The translations under genes were made by a program, and so were the position numbers. Below the pieces are notes generated by a model that ran no database searches, was not told the DNA's origin, and was given only the letters and a program-made list of their open reading frames with translations. Positions 32,249 to 40,430 of a stretch of DNA of 64,000 nucleotides are shown here, piece after piece. The stretch covers positions 6,106 to 70,105 of the forward strand of contig JAVJUS010000030.1 in assembly GCA_040220455.1 (NCBI GenBank), read 5' to 3'. The stretch's first letter is position 1. Each line of letters starts with the position of its first letter. The DNA comes from JAVJUS01 sp040220455. GTDB lineage: Bacteria; Pseudomonadota; Alphaproteobacteria; DSM-16000; Inquilinaceae.

Positions 32249-33225
32249 GAAGGACGACCATCGCCGCCGCGGCGGCCCTGGCCCTGGCCGGAACGGCCGC
32301 CGGGCCGGCCGCCGCGCAGGACGCGGAAGACATCTCGATCACCCTGATCCCGGGGCTGACCACCGACGCCTTCTACATCACCATGCGCGAGGGCGCGCAG
32401 AGGGCGGCCGACGCGCTCGGCATCGACTTCTCCTGGCAAGGTGCCGAGGAGTTCGAGCCGGTGATGCAGACCCCGGTCCTCGACGCCGTCATCGCCCGCG
32501 GACCCGACGCGATCCTGATCGCGCCGACCGACAGCACCCAGCTCATCGGCCCGCTCCAGCGCGCCAACGAGCAGGGCATCCCCGTGGTCACCGTCGACAC
32601 CTTCATCGACGACGGCCAGTACCAGGACGGCCAGGGCCCGGGCGACTTCCCGGTCTCCTACGTCGCCTCGGACAACATCGAGGGCGGGCGCATCGCCGCG
32701 CGCGCGATGGCCGACGCGATCGGCGAGGAGGGCGCCGTCTACGTCTCCAACGTGCGGCCGGGCATCTCGACGACCGACCAGCGCGAGGAAGGCTTCAAGG
32801 CGGAGATGGAGAACTATCCGAACATCACCGTCATGGACACCCAGTACAACGAGAACGACGCCAGCATGGCGGCCTCCCAGTTCCAGGCGGTGCTGGCACG
32901 CGAGCCGGACTTGGCGGGCGTCTTCGGCGCCAACCTGTTCTCCGCGCTGGGCGCGGCCAACGGCGTGCAGAACGCCGACATGGGCGACGACGTCACCGTC
33001 ATCGCCTTCGACGCGCCGGAGTCGATCGTCGGCGAGATCGACTCGGGCGTCGTCGACATGGCGATCGCCCAGCATCCGGCGGAGATCGGCTATTTCGGCG
33101 TCATGGTCGCCTATGCCCATCTGACCGGGCAGTCGGTGCCGCGCCTGATCGGCACGGGCTTCACCGTGATCGACGGGTCGAACGTCGACGACCCGGAAAT
33201 CCAGAAGTTCATCTACTCCGACTGA
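32245..33225 (+). CDS. Sugar ABC transporter substrate-binding protein
   Basis: 326 aa. Signal peptide (RRTTIAAAAALALAGTAAGP, cut near AAAQ). Periplasmic-binding-protein fold of the ribose/RbsB class: LIPGLTTDAFYITMREGAQR, DAILIAPTDSTQLIGPLQRA, VASDNIEGGRIAARAMAD, and DVTVIAFDAPESIVGEI. First gene of the importer; the start overlaps the ROK gene by 4 bp, giving co-transcription with the repressor. Confidence 0.9.
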   Translation: MRRTTIAAAAALALAGTAAGPAAAQDAEDISITLIPGLTTDAFYITMREGAQRAADALGIDFSWQGAEEFEPVMQTPVLDAVIARGPDAILIAPTDSTQLIGPLQRANEQGIPVVTVDTFIDDGQYQDGQGPGDFPVSYVASDNIEGGRIAARAMADAIGEEGAVYVSNVRPGISTTDQREEGFKAEMENYPNITVMDTQYNENDASMAASQFQAVLAREPDLAGVFGANLFSALGAANGVQNADMGDDVTVIAFDAPESIVGEIDSGVVDMAIAQHPAEIGYFGVMVAYAHLTGQSVPRLIGTGFTVIDGSNVDDPEIQKFIYSD

Positions 33226-33362
33226 TCCGGGCCGGAACCGGGCCGGGGGGCGCGCCTCCCCGGCCCGATGCCGGACCCTTCCCGCCGCCGCGGGGAGGGA
33301 CGCCGGGTCGCGCATGACCGGGGCCGGCAAGCCCCGCCGCTTTTCGGAGCCGAAAGACCCCG

Positions 33363-34403
33363 ATGTCCACCGCCATGCCGCTCGAGAACTGGGTCCGCCG
33401 GGACGAGCGGGCGCTCAAGGCGCTCCTGCTCGTCACCAAGGCCTGGTCCTGGATCTTCCTGATCGCGATCCTGGTCTTCTTCGAGATCTGGGCCCGCTCC
33501 GCCACGGGCTCGACCTTCCTGTTCCGCGTCTACAACCTGCAGAGCATCAGCGTCGCGGCGGTGCAGACCCTGCTGCTGGCGCTGGGGCTGACCTTCGTCA
33601 TCATCGCCTCGCACATCGATCTCTCGATCGGGTTCATCACCGGCTTCGCCTCGGTGATCTGCGCGCTGGTCATCAACGCTCTCGACCCGGTGCTGTCGCC
33701 GTGGGCCAGCCTCGCGGTCGGCTTCGTCGTCGGCCTGGCCGCCGCGCTGATCCCCGGGGTCGTCAACGGCTGGCTGGTGGCCAAGCTCCACGTGCCGTCC
33801 TTCATCGGCACGCTCGGCATGTACGGCATCGCCCGCGGCGCGGCGCTGCTGATGGCCGGCGGCGCGGTCGTCTCGATCAACAACCCGGCGAGCCGCATTC
33901 TCGGCAACCGCGACGTCCTGGGCGTGCCCTATGTGGTGCTGATGGGCGTGGTGATGGTCATCGTCTTCCACTACCTGCTGCGCCACACCAGGTTCGGGAT
34001 CTACACCTATGCCATGGGCGGCAGCGAGCAGGCCGCCGTCCGCGCGGGCGTCAAGGTCGACCGCCACCTGATCGCCCTGTTCCTGCTGAGCGCCCTGTCC
34101 TCCGGCCTCGGCGGCGTGGTCTACACGCTGCGCTTCTCGGCCGGGGCGGCCCAGGCGGGCGAGCCGATCCTGCTGTACGCCGTCGCGGCCGTGTTCATCG
34201 GCGGCGCCAGCCTGACCGGCGGCAAGGGCACGATCATCGGCACGGTCATCGGCGCCATGATCATCGCCGTCATCCAGTTCGGCCTGGTCTTCATCAACGT
34301 CGCGCCGTACTGGCAGTTCGTCTCGGTCGGCGGCGTCATCATCATCGCCGTTCTGATCGACCAGTCGCGCGACCGCTTCGATCGTCTGAGGGGAGGCCGG
34401 TGA
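33363..34403 (+). CDS. Sugar ABC transporter permease (RbsC-type)
   Basis: 346 aa with about eight to nine transmembrane helices, a BPD_transp_2 permease. Family features: LALGLTFVIIASHIDLSIGF, PGVVNGWLVAKLHVPSFIGT, LGMYGIARGAALL, GGSEQAAVRAGVKV and FIGGASLTGGKGTIIG. The 137-bp gap after the binding-protein gene is GC-rich and may contain an attenuating hairpin. The stop overlaps the ATPase start (GTGATG). Confidence 0.9.
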   Translation: MSTAMPLENWVRRDERALKALLLVTKAWSWIFLIAILVFFEIWARSATGSTFLFRVYNLQSISVAAVQTLLLALGLTFVIIASHIDLSIGFITGFASVICALVINALDPVLSPWASLAVGFVVGLAAALIPGVVNGWLVAKLHVPSFIGTLGMYGIARGAALLMAGGAVVSINNPASRILGNRDVLGVPYVVLMGVVMVIVFHYLLRHTRFGIYTYAMGGSEQAAVRAGVKVDRHLIALFLLSALSSGLGGVVYTLRFSAGAAQAGEPILLYAVAAVFIGGASLTGGKGTIIGTVIGAMIIAVIQFGLVFINVAPYWQFVSVGGVIIIAVLIDQSRDRFDRLRGGR

Positions 34404-35173
34404 TGGCGGAGCCGATCCTGTCGGTCCAGGGCCTGTCCAAGCGCTTCGGCGGCGTCCAGGCGCTCACCGACGTGTCCTTCGATCTCGCCGCCGGGGAGGT
34501 GCTGGCGCTCGCCGGCGACAACGGCGCGGGCAAGTCGACCCTGATCAAGGCGATCTCGGGCGTCCATCAGCCGGACGCGGGCGCGGTCTTCTACCAGGGC
34601 CGGCCGACGACGGGCATGACCCCGCGCCAGGTCCGCGACCTCGGCATCGAGACGATCTACCAGGACCTCGCGCTGGCGGACAATCTGGACCTGGGCGTCA
34701 ACCTGTTCCTCGGCCGGGAGCGGATGCGCAAGGCCTTCGGCTTCCTGCCGGTGCTCGACCGCGCCTCGATGCGCGACGAGGCGGCGCGCACGCTCGACGG
34801 GCTGGGCATCCGGATCGGCGACCCGGGCGTGCCGGTGGGCAACCTCTCCGGCGGCCAGCGCCAGGCGATCGCCATCAGCCGCGCGATCTACTGGAACGCC
34901 AAGGTGCTGATCATGGACGAGCCGACCGCGGCGCTCGGCGTGCCGGAACAGCGCCTTGTGATCGACCTGGTCAAGCGCCTGCGCGAGCAGGGGGTGGGGA
35001 TCATCTTCATCTCCCACAACCTGGTCGACATCTTCTCCGTCTCCGACCGCATCCTGGTGCTGGAACGCGGCCGCAAGGCGGGCGAGCGACTGGCGCCGGA
35101 GACCGACGGCGACGAGCTCGTCAAGCTGATGATGGGCGGCGACGCCCCGGCCCATGCCGAGGCGCCGGCCTGA
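34403..35173 (+). CDS. Sugar ABC transporter ATP-binding protein
   Basis: 256 aa, a single ABC domain: Walker A GDNGAGKST, Q-loop YQDLAL, signature LSGGQRQ, Walker B VLIMDEPTAALG, and the switch His in FISHNLVD. Many ribose-type ATPases (RbsA) are double; this is the single-domain FrcA-like form seen in alphaproteobacteria. Start ATG at 34403 with GGGGAGG upstream. Last gene of the importer. Confidence 0.92.
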   Translation: MAEPILSVQGLSKRFGGVQALTDVSFDLAAGEVLALAGDNGAGKSTLIKAISGVHQPDAGAVFYQGRPTTGMTPRQVRDLGIETIYQDLALADNLDLGVNLFLGRERMRKAFGFLPVLDRASMRDEAARTLDGLGIRIGDPGVPVGNLSGGQRQAIAISRAIYWNAKVLIMDEPTAALGVPEQRLVIDLVKRLREQGVGIIFISHNLVDIFSVSDRILVLERGRKAGERLAPETDGDELVKLMMGGDAPAHAEAPA

Positions 35174-35251
35174 GGGACAGGTTCGTTCGTCGGTAAGAAA
35201 TCAGGCGACCACTCAACCACGAAGCCGTAGGTAAACCCTATCCCGCGCCCC

Positions 35252-36538
35252 TCACCCCTCCGGCGGCGCGTGCCGGATGTGGCGGGTGAGGTAGCGGATC
35301 AGGGACCAGAAGCCGAGCGCGACCACCGGCAGGGCGACGGCCGTCGCCAGGTCCGGGTCGACGGGCAGGGTGCCGGCTTCGTCGAGGCCCTTGAACAGCT
35401 TCTCCAGCAGGCTCAGCCCGTAATAGGTCACGGCGACGACGGACAGGCCCTCCACCGTGCGCTGGAGCGTGATCGCCTGTTCCGCCCGTCGGTTCATCGA
35501 GCGCAGGAGATCGCGGTTCTGCGCCTCCAGCCGGACCTCGATGCCGGTCTGCAGCAGGCTCGACAGCCGGTTGGCGCGCCGCGACAGCGCCTCCTGCCGG
35601 TTCACCATGGACTGGCAGGTGCTCATCGCCGGATCCACCCGGCGCATGAGATAGCCGAACAGGGTGATCTGGCCGGGCACGTGGATCGGCGCCAGGTTGC
35701 GCAGGCGGTTGCCGACGATCTCGTAATAGGCCTGGCTGGCGCTGTAGCGATAGCTCGACGCCCCGACCACGTCCTCCAGATCGGCGCTGATGGTCGAGAG
35801 CTTGTCGAGCAGCGCCTCGTCGTCCGGGACCCGGTCGTGCCGGGCGAGTTGGGCCGCGACCTCCGCCAGCCCGGCCTCGACGCCGGCCAGCCGAGGGCTC
35901 GTCGACCGGGCGATCGGCAGGGCCAGCAGGGACAGGCGGCTGTAGCTCACGACCTCGAGCACGCGCTGGACGAGCTGGCCCAGCAGCGCCGGCTCGACCT
36001 CGCCGACCCGGACCAGAAAGCGCTCGAACCTGTCGTCGCCGGTGCGCAGGTCGCCATAGATCTCCGCCAGGTCGTCGCCCAGCCGGTCGGCGAAGACCGG
36101 GTTGCCGTCGAACCAGCGCGACAGGCGGTTGGGCTCGATCGCCTCGGACCGGTCCTCCTTGATCGCCATGTGGATCGCGACGACGACGTCGCCGGGCAGC
36201 GAGTCCTTCCATTCCTGCGGCACCAGGTCGAAGACCGTCTCGTCGAAGGGCTCGTCGAACGGCTCCTCGCGCAGGAAGGTATAGGTCGAGAACTCGGTAT
36301 GCCGCTCCCACTTGACCAGGAAGCTGCCGAGATCGGCGGTGAAGTGCTTGACCTCCGGCCCCGGATGGGCCGCGCCGTAGCGCCGGCACAGCTCGACCAG
36401 CTGGGCGCGATCCTGCTCCGCCCCGTGCTCGCCCGCGCCGACCGCCAGGTGCGAGACGCGCAGGGGCGCGGCCATGGGCTGGAACGGCCGCTCGTGCAGC
36501 TCCAGCGTCAGGGCGTCGCGCTCGGGATGAAACTTCAC
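35252..36538 (-). CDS. DUF3422 family membrane protein
   Basis: 428 aa from a GTG at 36538 preceded by GGAGGGG. Matches DUF3422: VKHFTADLGSFLVKWERHTE, then RDRVPDDEALLDKLSTISAD and RYSASQAYYEIVGNRL. Near the C-terminus two helices (VEGLSVVAVTYYGLSLLEKL and AVALPVVALGFWSLIRYL) anchor it in the membrane. Resembles the CorA/YjeF-like coiled-coil plus paired-TM layout, but function is unknown. Single-gene unit. Confidence 0.85.
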   Translation of the reverse strand: MKFHPERDALTLELHERPFQPMAAPLRVSHLAVGAGEHGAEQDRAQLVELCRRYGAAHPGPEVKHFTADLGSFLVKWERHTEFSTYTFLREEPFDEPFDETVFDLVPQEWKDSLPGDVVVAIHMAIKEDRSEAIEPNRLSRWFDGNPVFADRLGDDLAEIYGDLRTGDDRFERFLVRVGEVEPALLGQLVQRVLEVVSYSRLSLLALPIARSTSPRLAGVEAGLAEVAAQLARHDRVPDDEALLDKLSTISADLEDVVGASSYRYSASQAYYEIVGNRLRNLAPIHVPGQITLFGYLMRRVDPAMSTCQSMVNRQEALSRRANRLSSLLQTGIEVRLEAQNRDLLRSMNRRAEQAITLQRTVEGLSVVAVTYYGLSLLEKLFKGLDEAGTLPVDPDLATAVALPVVALGFWSLIRYLTRHIRHAPPEG

Positions 36539-37152
36539 GACACCCCTCCGGCCGTGGCGGCCGGGGTGCGGGCGAGCGCACGGGGGCGGCGGCGATCGGG
36601 GGCGTGTCTCAGGGGGACGTCCTTCTTTGGCCGTGGCTCCGGGAAGACCGGGGCCGGTGCTTGACCTTCTCTCCTGTCTAAGGCGAGGCGGGACCTCATG
36701 CAATGACCGCCATGCCGACCGCGACGACGTACCCCTACGCCTCTGGCGCCTGTCTCGGCGCGCCCCGGCGCTATCGGGAGGGAGCGGCGATACCCTGACG
36801 GGCACGAGGCCGACGTCCTGCAGCTTCCGGCGGTGCGCGGCCGTAGCGAATAAGAGAGCGGGCCCGCGCGAGCGTTACCCTCGCCTGAAACCGCGCTCTC
36901 TTGCGCGCGGCGGCTTGACGCCGGTGCGCCGGCCCCGCATGGTCACTTAGAGCTCTTAGGAATCGGACGCCGGTTTTCACGGCATCGTCGGGCTCTCGGG
37001 GCAGGCCAAGCGGACGTTCGCGTCCGACCCCGATCGTGGACGGCGTGCCCGGTCGCCCAGGCGGGCGGCGGCGCCGACCAGCGCACGTGTGAGGTATCCC
37101 TCGGCGGGGACCGTTTCGCGTTGCCCTATCCCGTGGCCGGGACGACCCGCCG
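36539..37152. other. Intergenic region with a possible structured RNA or terminator
   Basis: 614 bp between divergent genes. AAGAGAGCG (36852-36860) pairs with CGCTCTCTT (36894-36902) over 33 bases that are themselves GC-rich. This could be a terminator-like hairpin or small RNA. No ORF with good codon bias is present. Confidence 0.4.
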
Positions 37153-38646
37153 ATGACCGCCAGACTGCCCGCTCTGCTCCTCGTTCTCGCCGTGGCGATC
37201 GTGTCCGCCGGATACGGCATGGCCGTCGTGGCCTACGAGGTCTTTCCCTTCCGGATCGTGCGCGACGCGGTCCTGACCTCCCAGACCCTGGCCAAGGCCG
37301 TCGGCCGGACGCCCTATGCCGGCGACTTCCAGGGGTTCGTCGCGCTCGCCCCGGTCGACGCGCCGGCCGCCCGGTTCGGGCGCCCCGACACGCTGGCCAA
37401 GGTGCGGGCCGCCGCACCGGCGGCCGATCCGCCGTCGCGCGACGGGCCGGGCGGCGGGCCGAACGGCGGCGCGGGCCGCACCGGCTTCCTCGCCTTCGGC
37501 GGGCCGAACCAGTATCTCGACCTGTGCCCGGAGACCGGGTGCCTCGCCGTGGTCTTCGATCGCGACGGCCGGGTGCGCCGCGCCGTGCCCTACCGGCCCG
37601 AGGCCGTGTTCGCCGCCGACATCGTCGAGCCGGGCGCTTATCCCTACGAGGCGATCGATTTCGACTTCGCCGAGCTGAGCCGGCCGCTCGGCATCGTGCC
37701 CTATCCGGACGGCGACCTGCTGGTGGTCTTCCAGAAGGCGGTGGGCCGCCGGCTCTTCCCGTTCGGCGCCGGCGTCGCGCGGATCGCGCCGGACGGCACG
37801 CCGCGCTGGTTCCGTTTCGACTACAGCCATCACTGGCCGGCCCTGGCCGCGGACGGCACGGCCGTCGTCCCGGCGCTGGCCGTGCGCGAGGGGCCGCTGG
37901 AGATTCCGCTGCATGGCGATGAATCGCTCGCCGTGGCCTGCGCCGCCGAGCGGTACTACGCCGACACGGTCCGGCTGATCGACGGCAAGGGCGCGGTCGT
38001 GCGGGAATACGACGTCCTCGCCGCGCTCCTGCGCTCGCCCTATCGCGCCGTCCTGCAGCACACCACGGACGGCTGCGATCCGACCCATCTCAACTACGTC
38101 GACATCGTGCCGCCGGAGGCGGCCGAGGCGATCGGGGGCGTGGCGGCGGGGGACCTCGTCGTCTCGCTGCGCAACATCAGCGCCTTCGCCGTCCTGGACG
38201 CGGAATCCGGCGATGTCCGCCGGCTGGTGCGCGGCACTTTCATCCAGCAGCACAGCGTCCAGCACTGGCGCGCCGGCGAGTACCTGGTCTTCGACAACCA
38301 GGGCGGCGGCCCGAGGAGCGGCCCGTCGCGCGTCCTGTCGGTCGATCTCGCCTCGGGCGAGGCGGAGCGGACGCTGTTCCCCACGCTCGGCCATCCGCGG
38401 GCCTATCGCGACCTGTTCACCGTCGATGCCGGCAAGGTCCACGTCTCGCCGGAACGAAATCGTGCCGTCGCGACTTTTTCCAACATGGGCCAGGCCGTCG
38501 AGTTCGACCTGGCCACGGGCGACGTGCTCACCGAATTCTCGAACGTGCACGACGTTTCCACGGTGGATATACTGCCCGAGGAAAGAAACGGATCGGCGGG
38601 AATGTTCAGGCTCTTCGGCTTCGACTACATCAATCTGGAGGAGTGA
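37153..38646 (+). CDS. Arylsulfotransferase-like beta-propeller protein
   Basis: 497 aa with an N-terminal transmembrane helix or signal (LPALLLVLAVAIVSAGYGMA). Arylsulfotransferase (ASST)-type propeller features: WFRFDYSHHWPALAADGTAV, THLNYVDIVPP, GDLVVSLRNISAFAVLDAES and QQHSVQHWRAGEYLVFDNQG, which carries the catalytic-type His of periplasmic ASSTs. It probably acts in the periplasm, transferring or sensing sulfate groups. First of four tightly spaced genes ending with a cytosolic-type sulfotransferase, suggesting a shared sulfation function. Confidence 0.78.
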   Translation: MTARLPALLLVLAVAIVSAGYGMAVVAYEVFPFRIVRDAVLTSQTLAKAVGRTPYAGDFQGFVALAPVDAPAARFGRPDTLAKVRAAAPAADPPSRDGPGGGPNGGAGRTGFLAFGGPNQYLDLCPETGCLAVVFDRDGRVRRAVPYRPEAVFAADIVEPGAYPYEAIDFDFAELSRPLGIVPYPDGDLLVVFQKAVGRRLFPFGAGVARIAPDGTPRWFRFDYSHHWPALAADGTAVVPALAVREGPLEIPLHGDESLAVACAAERYYADTVRLIDGKGAVVREYDVLAALLRSPYRAVLQHTTDGCDPTHLNYVDIVPPEAAEAIGGVAAGDLVVSLRNISAFAVLDAESGDVRRLVRGTFIQQHSVQHWRAGEYLVFDNQGGGPRSGPSRVLSVDLASGEAERTLFPTLGHPRAYRDLFTVDAGKVHVSPERNRAVATFSNMGQAVEFDLATGDVLTEFSNVHDVSTVDILPEERNGSAGMFRLFGFDYINLEE

Positions 38647-38653
38647 GGGCTAG

Positions 38654-38884
38654 ATGACCAGGATTCTGCGGTTCGCGGCGATCGTCGCCATCGGCCTCTA
38701 CCCGGCCCAGGCGCTGGCCTATATCGGACCCGGCGCCGGGCTGTCGGCGATCGGCTCCCTGCTCGCGCTGGTCGCGGCGGTGGCGCTGGCCGTCGTCGGC
38801 TTCGTCTGGTACCCGGTCAAGCGCATGATGCGCCGGCGCCGGGCGGTCGCGCGCGACCCCGGCCGGCAGGGCAGCGGGAACTGA
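38654..38884 (+). CDS. Small membrane protein
   Basis: 76 aa. Signal-like first helix (ILRFAAIVAIGLYPAQALAY) then a second helix (GSLLALVAAVALAVVGFVWY) and a basic tail (RMMRRRRAVAR). Starts 7 bp after the ASST-like gene and its stop overlaps the next start. The IGPGAG motif after the first helix is common in small alphaproteobacterial membrane proteins beside sulfotransferases. Function unknown. Confidence 0.7.
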   Translation: MTRILRFAAIVAIGLYPAQALAYIGPGAGLSAIGSLLALVAAVALAVVGFVWYPVKRMMRRRRAVARDPGRQGSGN

Positions 38885-39267
38885 TGACGCCGATCGCCGC
38901 CATTCTCGCGATCGCCCTCTTCGCCGCGGCGTTCCGGCTGCTCGGCGTGTGGCCCGCGACGGCGGCGACGGTGCCGGTGACGCGCCGGGCGCTGGCGGCG
39001 ATGACGGATGCCGGGCTCGACGACGACGCCAAGGAGCGCGCGGCCCGCGCCGCCGCGCTCGACCTCGCCCGCGGCTTCGTGCGGATCACCGGCCGGGCCG
39101 CCGTCGCTCTCGCCCTGCCGGCGGTGCTGCTCCTGGCGCTCGACGCGACCGGGATCGTGCCGGTCGCCGCGGTCTCGGACTTCCTGTTGCGCTGGGAGGT
39201 CATCCTGGCCGCCGGCGTTGCCGTGGTGGCGGCCGAGATCCTCTCCCGGCGCGCGGCCCGGCGGTAG
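38884..39267 (+). CDS. Membrane protein
   Basis: 127 aa with three hydrophobic helices (IAAILAIALFAAAFRLLGVW, AAVALALPAVLLLALDATGI and EVILAAGVAVVAAEILSR). Coupled to the preceding small gene by an ATGA overlap and 4 bp before the sulfotransferase. No family recognised. Confidence 0.7.
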   Translation: MTPIAAILAIALFAAAFRLLGVWPATAATVPVTRRALAAMTDAGLDDDAKERAARAAALDLARGFVRITGRAAVALALPAVLLLALDATGIVPVAAVSDFLLRWEVILAAGVAVVAAEILSRRAARR

Positions 39268-39271
39268 TGCC

Positions 39272-40405
39272 GTGAACGCCGGCAGCGACGGGGCGGGCGC
39301 CGATTTCGCCGGCCGATACTCGGCGATCGACCGCCTCCTCCACCGGGCCGCCTTCGCCGGGCTCGGCGTGCAGCGCGGCGTCGCCGACCTGGAGGACAAG
39401 CTCTACGCCGCGGATTTCGCCGGCGTCGCGCTCGACCGCCCGGTCTTCGTGACCGCGCTGCCGCGCGCGGGGACGACGCTGCTGCTGGAGCTGCTGACCG
39501 CGACCGGCGAGTTCACCACCCACACCTATCGCCGGATGCCCTTCGTGCTGTGCCCGCTGCTGTGGTGGCGCCTGTCGCGCGGCTTCGCCAAGGCCGAGGC
39601 GCCGAGCGAGCGCGCCCACGGCGACGGCATGGCGGTCAGCCCGGACAGCGTGGAGGCCTTCGAGGAGGTCGTCTGGCGCGCCTTCTGGCCCGATCACTAC
39701 GGCGCCGAGCGGATCCGGCCCTGGGATCCGGCGGAGGTCGATCCCGACGGCGAGTTCGAGGCCTTCTTCGCCAACCACCTGCGCAAGATCGTGGCGCTGG
39801 GCGACCGGGCGGCCGACGCGCCCGCGGGCCGGCGCTACGTCTCCAAGAACAACGCGAATATCGCACGGCTCGGCTTGCTGGCGCGGCTGTTTCCCGACGC
39901 CCGCATCCTGGTGCCGGTGCGCGCGCCCGGCGCCCATGTCGCCTCGCTGCGCCGCCAGCACACCAATTTCCTCGCCCTCCACGGCCGCGAGCCCTTCGCC
40001 CGGCGCTACATGGAATGGATCGGCCATCTGGAGTTCGGCGAGGCGCTGCGGCCGATCGACTTCGGCGGCTGGCTCGACGCCGCGCCGGCCACCGCGCGCG
40101 ACCCGTCCGGCCCGGACTTCTGGCTTTCCTACTGGTGCGCGGCCTACGAAGCGGCCCTAGCGGCGCCGGCCGACGCGGTGAGTTTCGTGTCCTACGACCG
40201 GCTGCGCGCCGCGCCGAAGGAGGGGCTGGCGACCCTGGCCGAGGTCGTCGGGCTCGCCCGTCCGGCGGCGTTGACGGCGCTGTCCGACCGGTTCCGGGCA
40301 CCGACCGCCGGTGACGGCGAGGCGACGGCGACCGACGGCGATCCGGCCCTGTTGCGCCAGGCCGCCGACCTGCACGCCCGCCTGCTGGACCGCGCCGTCA
40401 TCTGA
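39272..40405 (+). CDS. Sulfotransferase family protein
   Basis: 377 aa from a GTG at 39272, 4 bp after the previous stop. PAPS-binding P-loop PRAGTTLLLELLTA (5' phosphosulfate site) and the downstream ARILVPVRAPGAHVASLRRQ (3' phosphate site), with WLSYWCAAYEAAL near the C-terminus. It transfers sulfate from PAPS to a sugar, lipid or peptide. The neighbouring ASST-like protein and membrane proteins suggest that the product is surface-exposed. Substrate unknown. Confidence 0.85.
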   Translation: MNAGSDGAGADFAGRYSAIDRLLHRAAFAGLGVQRGVADLEDKLYAADFAGVALDRPVFVTALPRAGTTLLLELLTATGEFTTHTYRRMPFVLCPLLWWRLSRGFAKAEAPSERAHGDGMAVSPDSVEAFEEVVWRAFWPDHYGAERIRPWDPAEVDPDGEFEAFFANHLRKIVALGDRAADAPAGRRYVSKNNANIARLGLLARLFPDARILVPVRAPGAHVASLRRQHTNFLALHGREPFARRYMEWIGHLEFGEALRPIDFGGWLDAAPATARDPSGPDFWLSYWCAAYEAALAAPADAVSFVSYDRLRAAPKEGLATLAEVVGLARPAALTALSDRFRAPTAGDGEATATDGDPALLRQAADLHARLLDRAVI

Positions 40406-40430
40406 TTTCGCGCCGCGGACCGTCGGCCGA

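Noticed and set aside
36852..36902. Riboswitch or small RNA gene
   Set aside because: A 9-bp stem exists, but the interior does not match a known RNA family, and no promoter or conserved motif supports it.
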